19,901 nucleotides of DNA from JAQGMJ01 sp036271855 (GTDB lineage: Bacteria > Pseudomonadota > Gammaproteobacteria > Burkholderiales > JAEUOS01): contig DATAZV010000301.1 in NCBI GenBank assembly GCA_036271855.1, positions 1 to 19,901 of the forward strand, written 5' to 3'. Below, piece by piece: positions 1 through 7,259 of the stretch. The notes below the pieces were generated by a model. The model was not told the origin of the DNA and did not search any database. It saw nothing but the letters and a program-made list of their open reading frames with translations. Every line of letters begins with the position of its first letter. Position 1 is the stretch's first letter. The translations under genes were made by a program, and so were the position numbers.

Positions 1-184
1 AATCCTGCGCAAGGACGATGTAGCGGCAAAGCAAATCGAGCGCGCCATGGAATTTGTCGAAAAGACCGACGAGGGCGCATTCGCTCCGCTGACCAGGCAG
101 CCGATCATGAAGGCGATTCTCCTGCCCTGCACCGCCTACGGAAGCCTGAGTCTGGTCGGCTTTTTCTCAGTGTTTGGATTTTGA
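1..184 (+). CDS. 3' end of an unrecognised protein (partial)
   Basis: An open frame runs in from the left edge (first full codon at base 2) and stops with TGA at 182-184, leaving about 60 C-terminal residues. The first part is charged (RKDDVAAKQIERAMEFVEKT). The last 25 residues are hydrophobic and end in VGFFSVFGF, which could be a membrane segment or a buried C-terminal helix. I do not recognise the family. The frame is supported only by its continuity from the edge and codon use like that of its neighbours; the start is outside the window. A GC-rich hairpin follows the stop. Confidence 0.5.
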   Translation, partial: ILRKDDVAAKQIERAMEFVEKTDEGAFAPLTRQPIMKAILLPCTAYGSLSLVGFFSVFGF

Positions 185-198
185 GCGCCGGCATTCTT

Positions 199-223
199 GC
201 CCCCGGCCGGCCGCGACGGGGGC
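199..223. terminator. GC-rich hairpin between convergent gene ends
   Basis: GCCCCCG at 199-205 pairs with CGGGGGC at 217-223 around an 11-base loop. It lies between the stop of the left-edge gene and the end of the minus-strand cytochrome gene. No T-run follows on either strand, so intrinsic termination is uncertain; it could instead protect the 3' ends. Confidence 0.35.
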
Positions 224-256
224 TGGGCGCGGGCAAGCGCCGCGCCGGCCAATACC

Positions 257-808
257 TCAGTCGCGTCCCCGCCGCGGGTCGATCATGCGCGCCCCCGGCA
301 GCGCCGGAATGCGCAGGCGCAGGTAAGGCTTTTCCGCCGCCGCGTGGCAGGCGTAGCACTGGCCCATGGTGTTGCGATAGCCCAGCTCGAACGCCCGCAG
401 GTCGTGCTTTTCGATCGCGCCCTTGACGTCGGCCAGGCCGGAGCTTTCCACCATCTGCAGGATCGGCCGCAATTCGAGGTCGGCGCCGGAGCCGAGCTTG
501 CGCACCGGGCGCATGCGCACCGCCCAGTTCAGGTGCGAGCGCACCTCGCCCAGGTAAAACTCCGCCAGCGGCCAGTTCCTGCTCTTGCCGGCGAACCACA
601 GGCTGGAGAAATGGTAGTCGACGTCCATCATCACATGCGCCTGGTCGGGCGCCTGGCGCTTGAGCGCCTCCACCTCGGCCTTCAAGGCATTGACGTCCGC
701 GGGCGCGCTGGCGGCCTGCGCATGGGCGCCGCGCAAATCCGGTGTCAGCAACAAGCCGGCGCAAAGGGCCAGACCCACCGCGAGGCTTAAGGGTCGGAAG
801 ACGCGCAT
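257..808 (-). CDS. exported c-type cytochrome-like protein (single CXXCH)
   Basis: A 183-residue protein with an N-terminal Sec signal peptide (hydrophobic core about residues 8-22, likely cut near AHA-Q, residues 28-31). The mature part is mostly helical and carries one haem-c attachment motif, CYACH, at residues 141-145. A motif near the C-terminus of a small helical protein resembles class II (c'/c556-like) cytochromes, but I cannot assign a class or the distal ligand; the Met/His-rich stretch around residues 58-66 is a candidate. The start is well supported: AGGAGA lies five bases before ATG at 808. It is transcribed away from the ThDP-enzyme/cytochrome genes across a 182-bp gap, so a shared promoter region is possible. 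The likely role is periplasmic electron transfer; the partner is unknown. Confidence 0.75.
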   Translation of the reverse strand: MRVFRPLSLAVGLALCAGLLLTPDLRGAHAQAASAPADVNALKAEVEALKRQAPDQAHVMMDVDYHFSSLWFAGKSRNWPLAEFYLGEVRSHLNWAVRMRPVRKLGSGADLELRPILQMVESSGLADVKGAIEKHDLRAFELGYRNTMGQCYACHAAAEKPYLRLRIPALPGARMIDPRRGRD

Positions 809-990
809 CGGTTTCTCCTGAAAAATAAAAATAAATTAATGAATCTGCCCGCCATCGCTGCGCAAGTATGCGCGCCTTGCTTCCGTCCGGCGTAATACCG
901 CTCATGCCACGCTGCGGTTCTCTTGGCTGCCCAAATCGGGATTAATATCCGCTGCATCCGGCGCCAACGAGCGCCGTGGAGGAGACCACG
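809..990. promoter_or_regulatory. divergent promoter region between cytochrome and ThDP-enzyme genes
   Basis: This 182-bp gap separates two divergent starts and must hold promoters for at least one side. Next to the minus-strand start is an unusually AT-rich stretch (820-845). On the plus side TAATAT at 943-948 resembles a -10 box, but no convincing -35 box sits 16-18 bp upstream. GGAGGAG at 978-984 is the ribosome binding site for ATG 991. No clear operator palindrome was seen. Confidence 0.4.
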
Positions 991-2964
991 ATGTCACGCA
1001 AGCTGAAGAGTCCGGCCACGGACCGCCGCAAGTTCCTCACCGGAGTCGTCGCCGCCAGCGCGGCCGCCGTAGCCGTGCCCGCCGCCCGCGCCGCCGATAC
1101 GCCGGCCGAGGCGCGCCCGCCTTCCGCGCTGCCGCCTTCGGGCAAGGTAGCCGAAGCCGAAACCGCCACGCCCAAGGAACTGCCGCGCGTCGCGGGCGTG
1201 CCCGGCTCCGACTTCATGGTCGACGTCATCAAGTCGCTGGGCATCAAATACCTGCCGGCCAACTGCGCCTCCAGCTACCGCGCCCTGCATGAATCGCTGA
1301 TCAACTACGGCGGCAACAAGATGCCGGAGTTCCTCTCCTGCATGCACGAGGAGTCGGCGGTGGGCATGGCGCACGGCTACTTCAAGGCCAGCGGCAAGCC
1401 GCTCCTGACCCTGTGCCACGGCACGGTGGGCCTGCAGCACGCCAGCATGGGGCTGTACAACGCCTGGTGCGACCGGGTGCCGCTGATCATCATGGGCGGC
1501 AACGAGCTGGACGCGGCCAACCGGCCGCCCGGCGTGCCCACCTTCCACTCGGCGCAGGACATCAACGCCCTGGTGCGCGACTTCACCAAGTGGGACGACA
1601 CCCCGGTCTCGCTGCCGCATTTCGCCCAGTCTTTCGTGCGCGCCTACAAGATCTCGATGACCCCGCCCTACGGCCCGGTGGCAATCTCGCTCGACGCCGG
1701 CCTGCAGCAGGAGCCGGTAAAGCACCACGGCGAGTCGCCCTCATTGCAACCCACGGTGCCGCGCTACGTGCCCACCACCCCGCCGCAAGGCGATACCGGC
1801 GCCGTGAAGGAAGCCGCGCGCCTGCTCGCCGGCGCGCAAAACCCGGTGATCGTGGTCGACCGCGCCGCCCGCACTCCCAACGGCGTCACCCTCATCGTGC
1901 AACTGGCCGAGCTGCTGCAGGCGAAGGTGATCGACCAGGGCGGGCGGATGAACTTCCCGCGCACCCATTACCTAAGCGCCGGGCCGGGCGCGGTGAACAA
2001 CGCCGACGTCATCATCGGCATGGAGCTCGCCGACTTCTGGGCCACGGTCAACAGCTTCACCGACAACGGCGAGAACGGCGGCATCGGCCAGAACGGCACG
2101 CGCATCAAAAAAGACACCAAACTCATCAGCATCACCGCCGTCGAACTCAACACCAAGTCCAACTACCAGGACTTCCAGCGCTTCCAGGTGATCGACGTGC
2201 CGATGGCCGCCGACGCCGAAGCCACCCTGCCGGCACTGATCGAAGCGGTGCGCTCTGCCATCCCGAACGACCGCAAGGATGCGATTGCCAAACGCGGCGA
2301 AGCATCACGCAAGACCCACGAAGAGGCCAAGGTGCGCGCGCGGCAAGAGGCCGCCATCGCCTGGGACGCCAGCCCCATCAGCACCGCGCGCCTGTGCATG
2401 GAACTCTACGGCCAGATCAAGGACCTCGACTGGTCCCTGGTCGCTTCCGAAGGCAACGTCAGCAACTGGCCGCTACGCCTCTGGCCGATGGAAAAGTACC
2501 ACCACTGGCTGGGCCGCTCCGGCGGCTACGGCGTCGGCTACGGCGCGCCCGCATCTGTCGGCGCCGCGCTGGCCAACCGCGACCTCGGGCGCTTTTCCGT
2601 CAGCATCCAGTCCGACGGCGATTTGATGTACGCCCCCGGCGTGCTGTGGACCGCCGCCCGCCACAAAATCCCCCTGCTCTCGGTGATGCACAACAACCGC
2701 AGCTGGCACCAGGAAGCCATGCACGTGCAGCGCGTCGCCAACTTCCGCAACCGCGTCACCAACACCGGCCACGACTTCGGGCCGATTGGCACCAGCATCC
2801 AGAACCCCGACATCGAATACCACAAGCTCGCCGAATCGATGGGCTGGTGGGCCAAAGGCCCGATCAAGGACCCGGCCAAACTCGGCCCGGCATTGAAAGA
2901 AGCCATCGCGGTGGTCAAGTCCGGCCAGCCCGCCCTGCTCAACGTCTGGACCCAGCCGCGTTAA
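991..2964 (+). CDS. Tat-exported thiamine-diphosphate enzyme, acetolactate synthase family
   Basis: A 657-residue protein of the ThDP-dependent decarboxylase/acetolactate-synthase superfamily. It opens with a twin-arginine signal: DRRKFLTG at residues 11-18, then a hydrophobic run and AARA near residue 34, so it should be exported folded with its cofactor. The N-terminal ThDP domain carries the catalytic glutamate motif CMHEESAVGMAHGY (E120). The middle, roughly residues 260-420, is the usual TPP-enzyme central domain. The C-terminal domain has the diphosphate/metal motif DGD at 542-544 with NN at 568-569. GGAGGAG sits six bases before ATG 991, so this start is preferred over the in-frame GTG at 976. 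The next gene, a cytochrome c, begins 10 bp after the stop, which suggests electrons from the ThDP reaction go to cytochrome. The substrate, probably a 2-oxo acid or related compound, is unknown, and FAD binding cannot be decided by eye. Confidence 0.88.
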   Translation: MSRKLKSPATDRRKFLTGVVAASAAAVAVPAARAADTPAEARPPSALPPSGKVAEAETATPKELPRVAGVPGSDFMVDVIKSLGIKYLPANCASSYRALHESLINYGGNKMPEFLSCMHEESAVGMAHGYFKASGKPLLTLCHGTVGLQHASMGLYNAWCDRVPLIIMGGNELDAANRPPGVPTFHSAQDINALVRDFTKWDDTPVSLPHFAQSFVRAYKISMTPPYGPVAISLDAGLQQEPVKHHGESPSLQPTVPRYVPTTPPQGDTGAVKEAARLLAGAQNPVIVVDRAARTPNGVTLIVQLAELLQAKVIDQGGRMNFPRTHYLSAGPGAVNNADVIIGMELADFWATVNSFTDNGENGGIGQNGTRIKKDTKLISITAVELNTKSNYQDFQRFQVIDVPMAADAEATLPALIEAVRSAIPNDRKDAIAKRGEASRKTHEEAKVRARQEAAIAWDASPISTARLCMELYGQIKDLDWSLVASEGNVSNWPLRLWPMEKYHHWLGRSGGYGVGYGAPASVGAALANRDLGRFSVSIQSDGDLMYAPGVLWTAARHKIPLLSVMHNNRSWHQEAMHVQRVANFRNRVTNTGHDFGPIGTSIQNPDIEYHKLAESMGWWAKGPIKDPAKLGPALKEAIAVVKSGQPALLNVWTQPR

Positions 2965-2974
2965 GAGGAACAAG

Positions 2975-3325
2975 ATGAAAAACACCACGTCCCTCTTCGC
3001 GCGTTTGTTCATTTCCACCGCTGCTCTGCTCTGCGGCCCCGTCGCACACGCCGCCTCCGCCGAAGCCGGCAAAGCCGCCTTCATCAAAAACGGCTGCTGG
3101 CAATGCCACGGCTTCGCCGGTCAGGGCGGCATCACCGGCCCCACCCTGGCGCCCAATCCCAAGCCGCTCTCCTTCATTTCCGTATTCATCCGCAACAGCC
3201 ACGGCGCCATGCCGCCGTACCAGAAGGCCATCCTCTCGGACGCGGACCTGGCGGACATCTATGCGTATTTGCAGTCGATACCGCCGGGGAAGGATTACAA
3301 GAGCATTCCGTTGCTGAATCAGTAA
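2975..3325 (+). CDS. small periplasmic one-haem cytochrome c
   Basis: A 116-residue class I cytochrome c. A Sec signal covers about residues 1-27 (AHAAS cleavage region). The haem motif is CWQCH at residues 41-45 and the probable distal methionine is M79 in GAMPPY, followed by the typical C-terminal helix LSDADLADIYAYLQSIP. AGAGGAA lies just before ATG 2975, only 10 bp after the ThDP-enzyme stop, so the two genes are almost certainly cotranscribed. The likely role is electron acceptor for that exported enzyme, passing electrons to a terminal oxidase; this is inference from position. The length is normal for a single-domain cytochrome subunit. Confidence 0.88.
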   Translation: MKNTTSLFARLFISTAALLCGPVAHAASAEAGKAAFIKNGCWQCHGFAGQGGITGPTLAPNPKPLSFISVFIRNSHGAMPPYQKAILSDADLADIYAYLQSIPPGKDYKSIPLLNQ

Positions 3326-3379
3326 GCGGGGCAATAAATCGCAAGTCCCTTCAATGATCAAAAAAAAGCAGGAGACAAA

Positions 3380-4141
3380 ATGAACGTCCGCACAATCGCC
3401 GCAACCGCCTTCAGCGCGGCAATGCTGTCCACCCTCGCCGCCAATGCCCACGCCGCCGAAATCAGGGTATTGGGCTCCAACGCCGCCAAGGCCGTGCTTG
3501 AAGTGCTCGCTCCGCAATTCGAAAAAGCCACCGGCAACAAGGTGGTGCTGGTCTACGGCACCAGCGCGGGCTTGAAGGACGAGATCGAGAAGGGTGCGGC
3601 GTTTGACGTCGCGGTGCTCACCACTGGCGGCATCGACGACCTCACCAAGAAGGGCAAGGTCGCGGCGGGCACGCAGCACGGACTGGCGCGCTCCGGCGCG
3701 GGGGTGGCGATCAAGCGCGGTGCGGCCAAGCCCGACATCGGCACCACCGAGGCATTCAAGCGCGCCTTGCTCAACGCCAAATCGATCGGCTTCGTCGACG
3801 CAACGCCGACCGGCAACTATCTCAAAGGATTGTTTGTGCGCCTGGGGTTGGCCGACGCGCTGAAACCGAAGATCAAGCTGGTCGATTCGAAAGTCGGCGC
3901 GGGTGGGGCGGCGGCTGCCGGCGAGGTGGAAATCGGGCTCACGCAGATCAGCGAAATCCTCTCCAAGCCGGGCGCCGAACTGGTCGGGCCGCTGCCGGAA
4001 GATATCCAGGTCTATACCGATTTCGCTTCCGGGGTTGGCGCGCTTGCCAAGGAAGCAGCCACTGCCGCCGCGCTGATCAAGTTCATGTCCACGCCCGAGG
4101 CTGCGAAGGTGATCAAGGAAAAGGGGATGGTGCCGAAGTAA
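3380..4141 (+). CDS. ModA-like periplasmic substrate-binding protein (orphan)
   Basis: A 253-residue extracellular solute-binding protein of the molybdate-binding (ModA/PBP-like) family. The signal peptide is residues 1-25 (AHA-A). The mature protein starts EIRVLGSNAAKAVLEVLAP and contains YGTSAGLKDEIEKGAAFDVAV, the typical first-lobe pattern of this family, then VDATPTGNYLKG and an EIGLTQISEIL segment. AGGAGA precedes ATG 3380. It lies 54 bp after the cytochrome gene on the same strand and probably belongs to that operon. No modB/modC transporter genes accompany it, so molybdate uptake is not implied; family members bind varied oxyanions or organic acids. It ends 12 bp from the convergent Bug receptor gene. 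Confidence 0.82.
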   Translation: MNVRTIAATAFSAAMLSTLAANAHAAEIRVLGSNAAKAVLEVLAPQFEKATGNKVVLVYGTSAGLKDEIEKGAAFDVAVLTTGGIDDLTKKGKVAAGTQHGLARSGAGVAIKRGAAKPDIGTTEAFKRALLNAKSIGFVDATPTGNYLKGLFVRLGLADALKPKIKLVDSKVGAGGAAAAGEVEIGLTQISEILSKPGAELVGPLPEDIQVYTDFASGVGALAKEAATAAALIKFMSTPEAAKVIKEKGMVPK

Positions 4142-4153
4142 CCCGGGCCCGCG

Positions 4154-5152
4154 TTACTCGACGCGGATATTGCGCTGCTTGATCACCTTGCCCCACTTCT
4201 CCGATTCCGTCTTCAGGAGGGCGGCGAATTGCTCGGGCGAGCCGGCCACATTGTCCAGGCCCATCTGCTCGAAGCGCTGCACCATGTCGGGCGAGCGCAG
4301 CGCTTCATTGAGCTTGTCGTTGAGCAGGCGCACGATGGCCTCCGGCGTGCCTTTGGGCGCGAGCAGGCCGTTCCAGGTGGTGAATTCGTAACCGGGGATG
4401 CCGGACTCGGCCACCGTGGGCAGCTCGGGAAACACCGGAGTGCGCTTGGCGCCGGTGACGCCCAAGGCGCGGATCTTGCCGGTCTTCACATGCGGCGCGG
4501 CCTCGGCCATGTTGTTGAACGAAACGCTCACTTCCCCGGCCAGCAGCGCGGCCAGCGCGGGGCCGCCGCCCTTGTAATGGATCGGCACGATGTCGACATT
4601 GCCCAGCATGTTGAACAGCTCGCCGGCGATGTGCGGGTTGGTGCCGGCACCGGCGGAGGAGTAGTTCAGCATTCCCGGCTTGGCTTTGGCCAGCGCCAGC
4701 AGCTCGCGCACGTTGTGCACCGGCACGGAGGGGTGCACTGCCACTATTCCCGGCGAGGAAGTGACGAGCGAGACCGGCGCGAAGTCGGCCACGCTGTAGG
4801 GCACCTTGGCGTATAGGAACTGGTTGGCGACGAAGGGGATGGTGTGCATCATCAGCGTGTAGCCGTCGGGCCGGGAGGTCGCCACCGCCTCGGTGCCGAT
4901 GATGCCGGAGGCGCCCGCGCGGTTTTCGATCACCAGTTGCTGGCCCAATTTTTCCGACAGCTTGGGCGCGATCAGCCGCGCCACCACGTCCACGCTGCCG
5001 CCGGGCGCGAAGGTGACGATCAGGCGGATCGGCTTGCTGGGATAAACGTCGGCCTGCGCCAGGGCTGCGCGCGGGGACAAGATCGCCGCCATCGAGAGGG
5101 CGGCAGCCAGGAGCATGGACGCGCGCAGCGCCCCCTTGTGATGAAACTTCAT
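4154..5152 (-). CDS. Bug/TctC-family periplasmic solute receptor
   Basis: A 332-residue tripartite-tricarboxylate-transporter receptor (Bug) protein. The signal peptide ends near ALA-Q (about residue 32). The mature protein opens with the family hallmark YPSKPIRLIVTFAPGG followed by a D-x-x-AR segment, then VIENRAGASGIIGTEAV and RPDGYTL. HYKGGGPALAALLAGEVSVSF and ELPTVAESGIPGYE are also family-typical. CGGAGA stands before ATG 5152. Bug proteins bind carboxylates, amino acids or related small acids in the periplasm. No TctA/TctB membrane genes are present, as is common for Bug proteins in Burkholderiales, so the ligand and transport partner are unknown. It is divergent from a second Bug gene. 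Confidence 0.9.
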   Translation of the reverse strand: MKFHHKGALRASMLLAAALSMAAILSPRAALAQADVYPSKPIRLIVTFAPGGSVDVVARLIAPKLSEKLGQQLVIENRAGASGIIGTEAVATSRPDGYTLMMHTIPFVANQFLYAKVPYSVADFAPVSLVTSSPGIVAVHPSVPVHNVRELLALAKAKPGMLNYSSAGAGTNPHIAGELFNMLGNVDIVPIHYKGGGPALAALLAGEVSVSFNNMAEAAPHVKTGKIRALGVTGAKRTPVFPELPTVAESGIPGYEFTTWNGLLAPKGTPEAIVRLLNDKLNEALRSPDMVQRFEQMGLDNVAGSPEQFAALLKTESEKWGKVIKQRNIRVE

Positions 5153-5509
5153 CGAATTGTCTCCGGCCGTTTATGATCGTTTTAATCCAGGCAACTCGAT
5201 ACAACCGGCCTGGAACGTCTCCGATGTACTGCCGGTCGCAGGCGCCTGGATGGCTGCACTATGCCACGAAGCCTGCCGTGCAAACCCGCCGCCCGACAAT
5301 AAGCAATATAAGGAGCTCGGGCCCTGATGTTCTCCACGATTATCATTTTGGTACGAGGAGTTGCACACCTCCGATGTCATTCTGAACGCAGTGGAGAATC
5401 TGCTTTGTCGCCCTGCTCCATTGCTTCCCCTGGGTTAAGCTGCGTCCAGCACGAAATCAAAACCGGCGGCGCGTTCACCGCAGCCCGCCGGCCACAAGAA
5501 GGAGACAAC
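5153..5509. other. 357-bp noncoding region between divergent Bug genes
   Basis: No convincing gene is present; an upstream extension of the plus-strand frame to 5327 lacks a ribosome site and a protein-like sequence. The region holds an inverted repeat CCAGGC (5187-5192)/GCCTGG (5208-5213) close to the minus-strand gene, which could be an operator, and a dispersed palindromic repeat at 5375-5402. Promoters for both flanking genes are expected here but I could not place them confidently. Confidence 0.6.
5375..5402. repeat. dispersed palindromic repeat of the TCATTCTGA...AGAATCT type
   Basis: TGTCATTCTGAACGCAG followed by TGGAGAATCTG closely matches a short intergenic palindrome known from many unrelated bacterial genomes (general form TCATTCTGAGCGNAGCGAAGAATCT). 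ATTCT at 5379-5383 and AGAAT at 5395-5399 form the outer arms. Read in one frame it gives the familiar HSERSGES peptide that often appears in spurious ORFs. A second, more diverged relative lies at 7215-7238. Confidence 0.65.
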
Positions 5510-6487
5510 ATGCGCATCAATTCGCCCAAGGCCCTGCTCGCCATCGCCCTCGCCGCGCTCTTGCCCGCCGCGGCATTTGCGCAGGGCGCCTTTCCCGCCA
5601 AGCCGGTCACCCTGATCGTGCCCTTCGCCCCGGGCGGGGGCACCGACATCACCGCCCGCGCCGTGGCGGGAAAACTGACGACGCGATGGAACCAGACGGC
5701 GATCGTCGAAAACCGCCCCGGCGCCGGCGGCATCATCGGCGCCGACGCCGTCGCCAAGTCGAAGCCCGACGGCTACACCCTGCTGATCGCCAACGTCGGC
5801 ACGCAATCGATCAACCCCTATCTCTACCCCAAGCTGCCCTACAAATGGGAGACGGCGTTCGCGCCCATCGCGCTGGTGTGCGAGCTGCCCTTTGTGCTGA
5901 TGGCCAGCCCGAGCTTCCCACCCAACAGCGTCAAGGAACTCGTCGCCTACGCCACCGCCAACCCGGGCAAGGTCACAGTCGCCAGCTCCGGCCTCGGCGG
6001 CTCGCCGCATCTCACCGCCGAGTTGTTCCAGCTCGTCACCAATACCAAGCTCACGCACATTCCCTACAAGGGCGGCGGCCCGGCGATGACCGATTTGATG
6101 GCCGGCCACGTCGACCTGCTGTTCGCCTCCGTGCTCGAAGGCTCCGGCTTCATCAAGGCCGGCAAGCTCAAGGGCCTGGCGGTGACGCACGCGAAACGCA
6201 ACCCCGCGCTGCCCGATGTGCCCACGCTGGCCGAAGCCGGCGTAAAGAACGGCGAGTCCGGCTCGTGGATCGCCCTCATTGCCCCGGCCGGCACGCCGCC
6301 CGCGCTGATCGACAAAATCGCCGCCGACGTCAAGGCCATCGTCGCCGACCCGGACATGCGCGAAAAGCTGATCGCCCAAGGCGCCGTGCCGCAGGCCAGC
6401 ACGCCGGCTGAGCTGCAAAAGCTGATCGATACCGATGGCGCGCGCTACGGCAAGATCATTCGCGACAAGGGGCTGAAGGCGGAGTGA
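5510..6487 (+). CDS. Bug/TctC-family periplasmic solute receptor
   Basis: A 325-residue Bug receptor with a signal peptide ending near AFA-Q (residues 22-25). Family motifs follow in order: FPAKPVTLIVPFAPGGGTD, then VENRPGAGGIIGADAVAKS and KPDGYTLL, IPYKGGGPAMTDLMAGHVDL and LPDVPTLAEAG. GAAGGAG immediately upstream of ATG 5510 fixes the start; the frame is open to 5327 but the extra residues are not protein-like. It is divergent from the other Bug gene and differs from it clearly in sequence, so this is not a recent tandem duplication. The ligand is probably a small carboxylate or similar acid, unassigned. A strong hairpin terminator follows. Confidence 0.9.
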   Translation: MRINSPKALLAIALAALLPAAAFAQGAFPAKPVTLIVPFAPGGGTDITARAVAGKLTTRWNQTAIVENRPGAGGIIGADAVAKSKPDGYTLLIANVGTQSINPYLYPKLPYKWETAFAPIALVCELPFVLMASPSFPPNSVKELVAYATANPGKVTVASSGLGGSPHLTAELFQLVTNTKLTHIPYKGGGPAMTDLMAGHVDLLFASVLEGSGFIKAGKLKGLAVTHAKRNPALPDVPTLAEAGVKNGESGSWIALIAPAGTPPALIDKIAADVKAIVADPDMREKLIAQGAVPQASTPAELQKLIDTDGARYGKIIRDKGLKAE

Positions 6488-6520
6488 GGCAAGGTAGGGG
6501 CAAGGTGGAGGCAGAAGCGA

Positions 6521-6544
6521 CAAAGCCGCCTCGCGGCGGCTTTG
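6521..6544. terminator. perfect 10-bp hairpin terminator between convergent genes
   Basis: CAAAGCCGCC (6521-6530) pairs perfectly with GGCGGCTTTG (6535-6544) around the tetraloop TCGC. The stem ends in A and T runs on both sides, so it can end transcription from the Bug gene on the plus strand and from the DUF1080 gene on the minus strand. Confidence 0.8.
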
Positions 6545-6568
6545 CAAACAACGTATACGTGAAGCCGC

Positions 6569-7171
6569 TTACAGCGGCTTCACCAGCAGCTTGCGGAACT
6601 TGATCACCCCGCCGTTGAACTGCAGGCCGATGCGCCCTTCCGGAAAGCGTCCGTCAATCCCCATCGCGGTCTGCACGCCGTTGAACTTGACTGTGATCTC
6701 CGGCCCCTTGGCATGCACCTCGTAGGTGTTCCAGCGCCCGCCCGCCTTGTAGATCGGCTTCACGGCGGCGACGTTGACCAGGCTGCCGGTGCTGTACTCC
6801 GTCTTGGGATTGCGGTCCCAGATCTGCACTTCGTAGGCGCCTGAAGCCGTGCTCACCGCGGCGGGATTGCGCACGCGCAGGTAGATGCCGCTGTTGGTGT
6901 CGTCCGCCGCCCAGAATTCGGCATACAGGTCGAAGTCGCGGAAGGTCTGCTTCGACACCAGCACGCTGACGTCCTTCGACGGCGCCTTGTCCGCCTGGAT
7001 CGCGCCGTCCTCGGCGCGCCAGTTGGCGGCACTGCCGGAGACCACGAAGTTGTCCATGCCGCTGGTGCCGTCGATCAGCGTGGTCCAGCCCGGCCCACGC
7101 GGGCTGCTTGCGCAGGCGGATAAAACGAGTGCCGCCAGAAGGCCGGCGATACGTGCGAACGATTGTTTCAT
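6569..7171 (-). CDS. DUF1080 (3-keto-disaccharide hydrolase-like) lipoprotein
   Basis: A 200-residue lipoprotein. The signal peptide ends in the lipobox LSAC with lipidated Cys20; alanine at +2 suggests outer-membrane sorting. The rest is one concanavalin-like beta-sandwich domain of the DUF1080/PF06439 type, recognisable from WTTLIDGTSGMDNF near the start, DLYAEFWAADDTNSGIYLR in the centre, YEVQIWD, and the C-terminal NGGVIKFRKLLVKPL. Some members of this family act on 3-keto-glycosides; the activity here is unproven. GGAGGAG before ATG 7171 fixes the start. It lies downstream of the MetE-like gene on the same strand with an 88-bp gap that contains a repeat element. Confidence 0.85.
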   Translation of the reverse strand: MKQSFARIAGLLAALVLSACASSPRGPGWTTLIDGTSGMDNFVVSGSAANWRAEDGAIQADKAPSKDVSVLVSKQTFRDFDLYAEFWAADDTNSGIYLRVRNPAAVSTASGAYEVQIWDRNPKTEYSTGSLVNVAAVKPIYKAGGRWNTYEVHAKGPEITVKFNGVQTAMGIDGRFPEGRIGLQFNGGVIKFRKLLVKPL

Positions 7172-7214
7172 TTTGCTCCTCCGTTGATTATTTTTTAGGG
7201 GAATAAGGCACCGC

Positions 7215-7238
7215 ATACTTCGCTTTGCTCAAGGTGAC
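7215..7238. repeat. second, diverged dispersed palindromic repeat
   Basis: ATACTTCGCTTTGCTCAAGG followed by TGAC resembles the reverse complement of the widespread TCATTCTGAGCGAAGCGAAGAATCT-type element. An ungapped hand alignment of 27 bases with the copy at 5375-5402 gives about 16 identities. It lies between the stop of the MetE-like gene and the ribosome site of the DUF1080 gene. Its assignment to the same family is inferred. Confidence 0.4.
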
Positions 7239-7259
7239 GGTACTCCGCGGAATCGCTTC

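Noticed and set aside
976..990. Upstream GTG start for the ThDP enzyme
   Set aside because: The GTG overlaps the GGAGGAG ribosome site that serves ATG 991, and the extra residues MEETT would precede the twin-arginine signal without benefit.
1413..2978. Long alternative frame within the ThDP-enzyme gene
   Set aside because: Arg/Ala/His-rich shadow; the other frame has all catalytic motifs.
5327..5509. Long N-terminal extension of the second Bug gene
   Set aside because: It runs through the dispersed repeat and has no ribosome site; the signal peptide and GAAGGAG both support ATG 5510.
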